Below, piece after piece: positions 63,054 to 64,000 of a DNA stretch of 64,000 nt. The first letter of the stretch is position 1. Every line of letters begins with the position of its first letter. Below the pieces are notes generated by a model, which ran no database searches, had not been told where the DNA came from, and saw only the letters and a list, made by a program, of their open reading frames with translations. The translations under genes and the position numbers were made by a program. The DNA lies in NCBI GenBank assembly GCA_963665715.2, contig CAXXPR010000002.1:5704001-5768000 (forward strand), in the 5' to 3' direction. The DNA is from JAAZBV01 sp963665715. GTDB lineage: Bacteria > Desulfobacterota > DSM-4660 > Desulfatiglandales > HGW-15.

Positions 63054-64000
63054 TTGAAACAGTATATCCTCCCGTCATCACACCCGACCACGATCATGCC
63101 TCTGGCCACAGCAGGTGAAGAGGTTATTGAACGGCCGGTTTCAAAGGACCATATAAGGCTGCCGTCCTTTAAACTCAGCATGTAAAGCCTTCCGTCATCA
63201 CTGCCGGCTAATACTCTGCCGCTTACAATCACAGGTGAACTGTTAACTGCATCAAGGGTTTTATATGTCCAGCGGGCCTTCCCTGTTTTAACATCAATAC
63301 AGTGAACATTCATGTCTCCGCCGCCTATTACCAGGACTTCATCAGTAACAGCAGGGGAAGAAATAAAAGGGGTTTTTCCGGTTGTGTAGCGCCATATAAC
63401 CTTTTTATCTGTAAGTGATGCCTTAAGCAGTTCACCGTCGTAATTTCCGGAGTACACATAATCATCTTTTATAGCAGCGGAACCGGCTATATAGGCTCCG
63501 GTATCAACTGCCCCTGACATTGTTCCGTCAGTAAGTGAAACTATATGAATTACGGCATCACACCCTCCGAACACAGCATATTTTTCATTAACTGCCGGAG
63601 ATCCGTTTATGTAACTGCCGGACTGATAGGACCACACACTTTTTCCGGTCTGAGCATCAATACAGTAAAGGCTCGAGTCGTAACTGCCCGCAAGGATATT
63701 CATCCTGCCTTCTTTATCCTCAAACCAGTTTACGCCGCCTGTAATTTTATCCTCGGTAACAAAGGTCCACAGCTCCGCGCCTGTAACGGCGTTAAGGGCA
63801 TAAAGCTTTCCGGATAAGGTCCCCACATAAACAACATTATTAATGACAGAAGGAGAAGCTTCTATCCCGTCATCAAGAAGTTTTGACCATGCCTGCTTTC
63901 CTGTTTTTAATTCGATGGCATAGATATGTTTATCTAGAGATCCTGTATATACAAAGTTATCTTTGATTACCGGTGATGATTTGATTTCGTCTTCTGCCTT
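63050..64000 (-). CDS. PQQ-like beta-propeller protein (N-terminus outside the window)
   Basis: The frame is open to the right edge, so the GTG at 63826 is internal and the gene is cut by the window. The visible 316 residues are six or more BamB-like blades: ELWTFVTEDK, GKSVWSYQSG, KKVIWRYTTG, GKARWTYKTL and GSLIWSFETG, each followed by SSPAV and a YxGxxDGxLY turn. No signal peptide is visible in this part. Stand-alone repeats of this kind act as protein-binding propellers, in the BamB manner; an enzyme activity is not suggested. Its stop overlaps the GT4 start. Confidence 0.85.
   Translation of the reverse strand, partial: KAEDEIKSSPVIKDNFVYTGSLDKHIYAIELKTGKQAWSKLLDDGIEASPSVINNVVYVGTLSGKLYALNAVTGAELWTFVTEDKITGGVNWFEDKEGRMNILAGSYDSSLYCIDAQTGKSVWSYQSGSYINGSPAVNEKYAVFGGCDAVIHIVSLTDGTMSGAVDTGAYIAGSAAIKDDYVYSGNYDGELLKASLTDKKVIWRYTTGKTPFISSPAVTDEVLVIGGGDMNVHCIDVKTGKARWTYKTLDAVNSSPVIVSGRVLAGSDDGRLYMLSLKDGSLIWSFETGRSITSSPAVARGMIVVGCDDGRIYCFK

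Noticed and set aside
1..64000. tRNA, rRNA, CRISPR array or riboswitch
   Set aside because: No cloverleaf-like stretch, rRNA motif, regularly spaced repeats or conserved riboswitch core was recognised by eye; a covariance-model scan would be decisive.

Overview
The window is a Gram-negative chromosome segment of moderate GC. Outer-membrane efflux factors, lipoproteins, Tat-like signals, a PEP-CTERM protein and TolC/HlyD-type export all point to a diderm. Low-potential redox chemistry dominates: a NuoE-NuoF fusion, several multi-[4Fe-4S] proteins, a CCG/HdrD-like protein, a TRAP transporter and a very-long-chain-type acyl-CoA dehydrogenase. I infer an anaerobic or facultative bacterium, most likely Desulfobacterota-like; no 16S or other phylogenetic marker is present to prove it.

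Layout. 1-5 kb: end of proS, mnmA with an acyl-CoA dehydrogenase, a small unknown gene and a FadR-type regulator. 5-7.9 kb: a TRAP transporter (dctM, dctQ, dctP). 7.9-11.5 kb: the most unusual operon, encoding a membrane TIR-PDZ protein, a secreted unknown protein, a patatin-like lipase and a SLOG-like Rossmann protein. It has the parts of a TIR-signal/SLOG-sensor/lipase-effector immunity system. 11.8-15.5 kb: unknown protein, amidohydrolase, TlpA-like lipoprotein, secreted esterase. 15.8-19.5 kb: a Spy/CpxP-like protein, a secreted FMN-binding protein and a NapH-NapG-type fusion, together an extracytoplasmic flavin/Fe-S module. 19.5-25.3 kb: a complete RND efflux operon on the opposite strand. 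25.7-28.8 kb: a CCG-domain Fe-S protein and a membrane-anchored MutS-like ATPase.

29-35.3 kb is an AT-rich accessory stretch of small unrelated genes, all on the minus strand, several with GTTRRR-like sites at their stop codons. It looks like an eroded integron-cassette cluster without an integrase. A 1.57-kb IS3-type element sits inside it and splits a small membrane-protein gene whose frame is restored exactly when the element is removed.

35.4-38.1 kb: alpha/beta hydrolase, metallophosphoesterase, SpoIIAA-like protein. 38.1-45.8 kb: a PEP-CTERM protein and a four-gene exopolysaccharide operon (TolC-like factor fused to a GH18-like domain, HlyD-like adaptor, zinc-ribbon plus degenerate GGDEF protein, processive GT2 synthase). 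Each is preceded by a good -24/-12 sigma-54 promoter, which suggests co-regulation of a sorted surface protein and an extracellular polymer.

46.7-64 kb is a long minus-strand run. It holds a partial PQQ-type propeller, a GT4 glycosyltransferase, a LolD-like ATPase, a large FtsX/MacB-like permease, a membrane-anchored PQQ-type propeller, a Tat-like NHL propeller, a Tat-like polyferredoxin, a NapH-like membrane Fe-S protein, a second anchored propeller, a NuoEF-ferredoxin fusion and a 2Fe-2S/GltD-like flavoprotein. Start/stop overlaps tie the last five together. The set reads as an undescribed route linking cytoplasmic NAD(H) to periplasmic Fe-S and beta-propeller proteins. MITE-like hairpins fill the gaps inside this run and recur elsewhere in the window.
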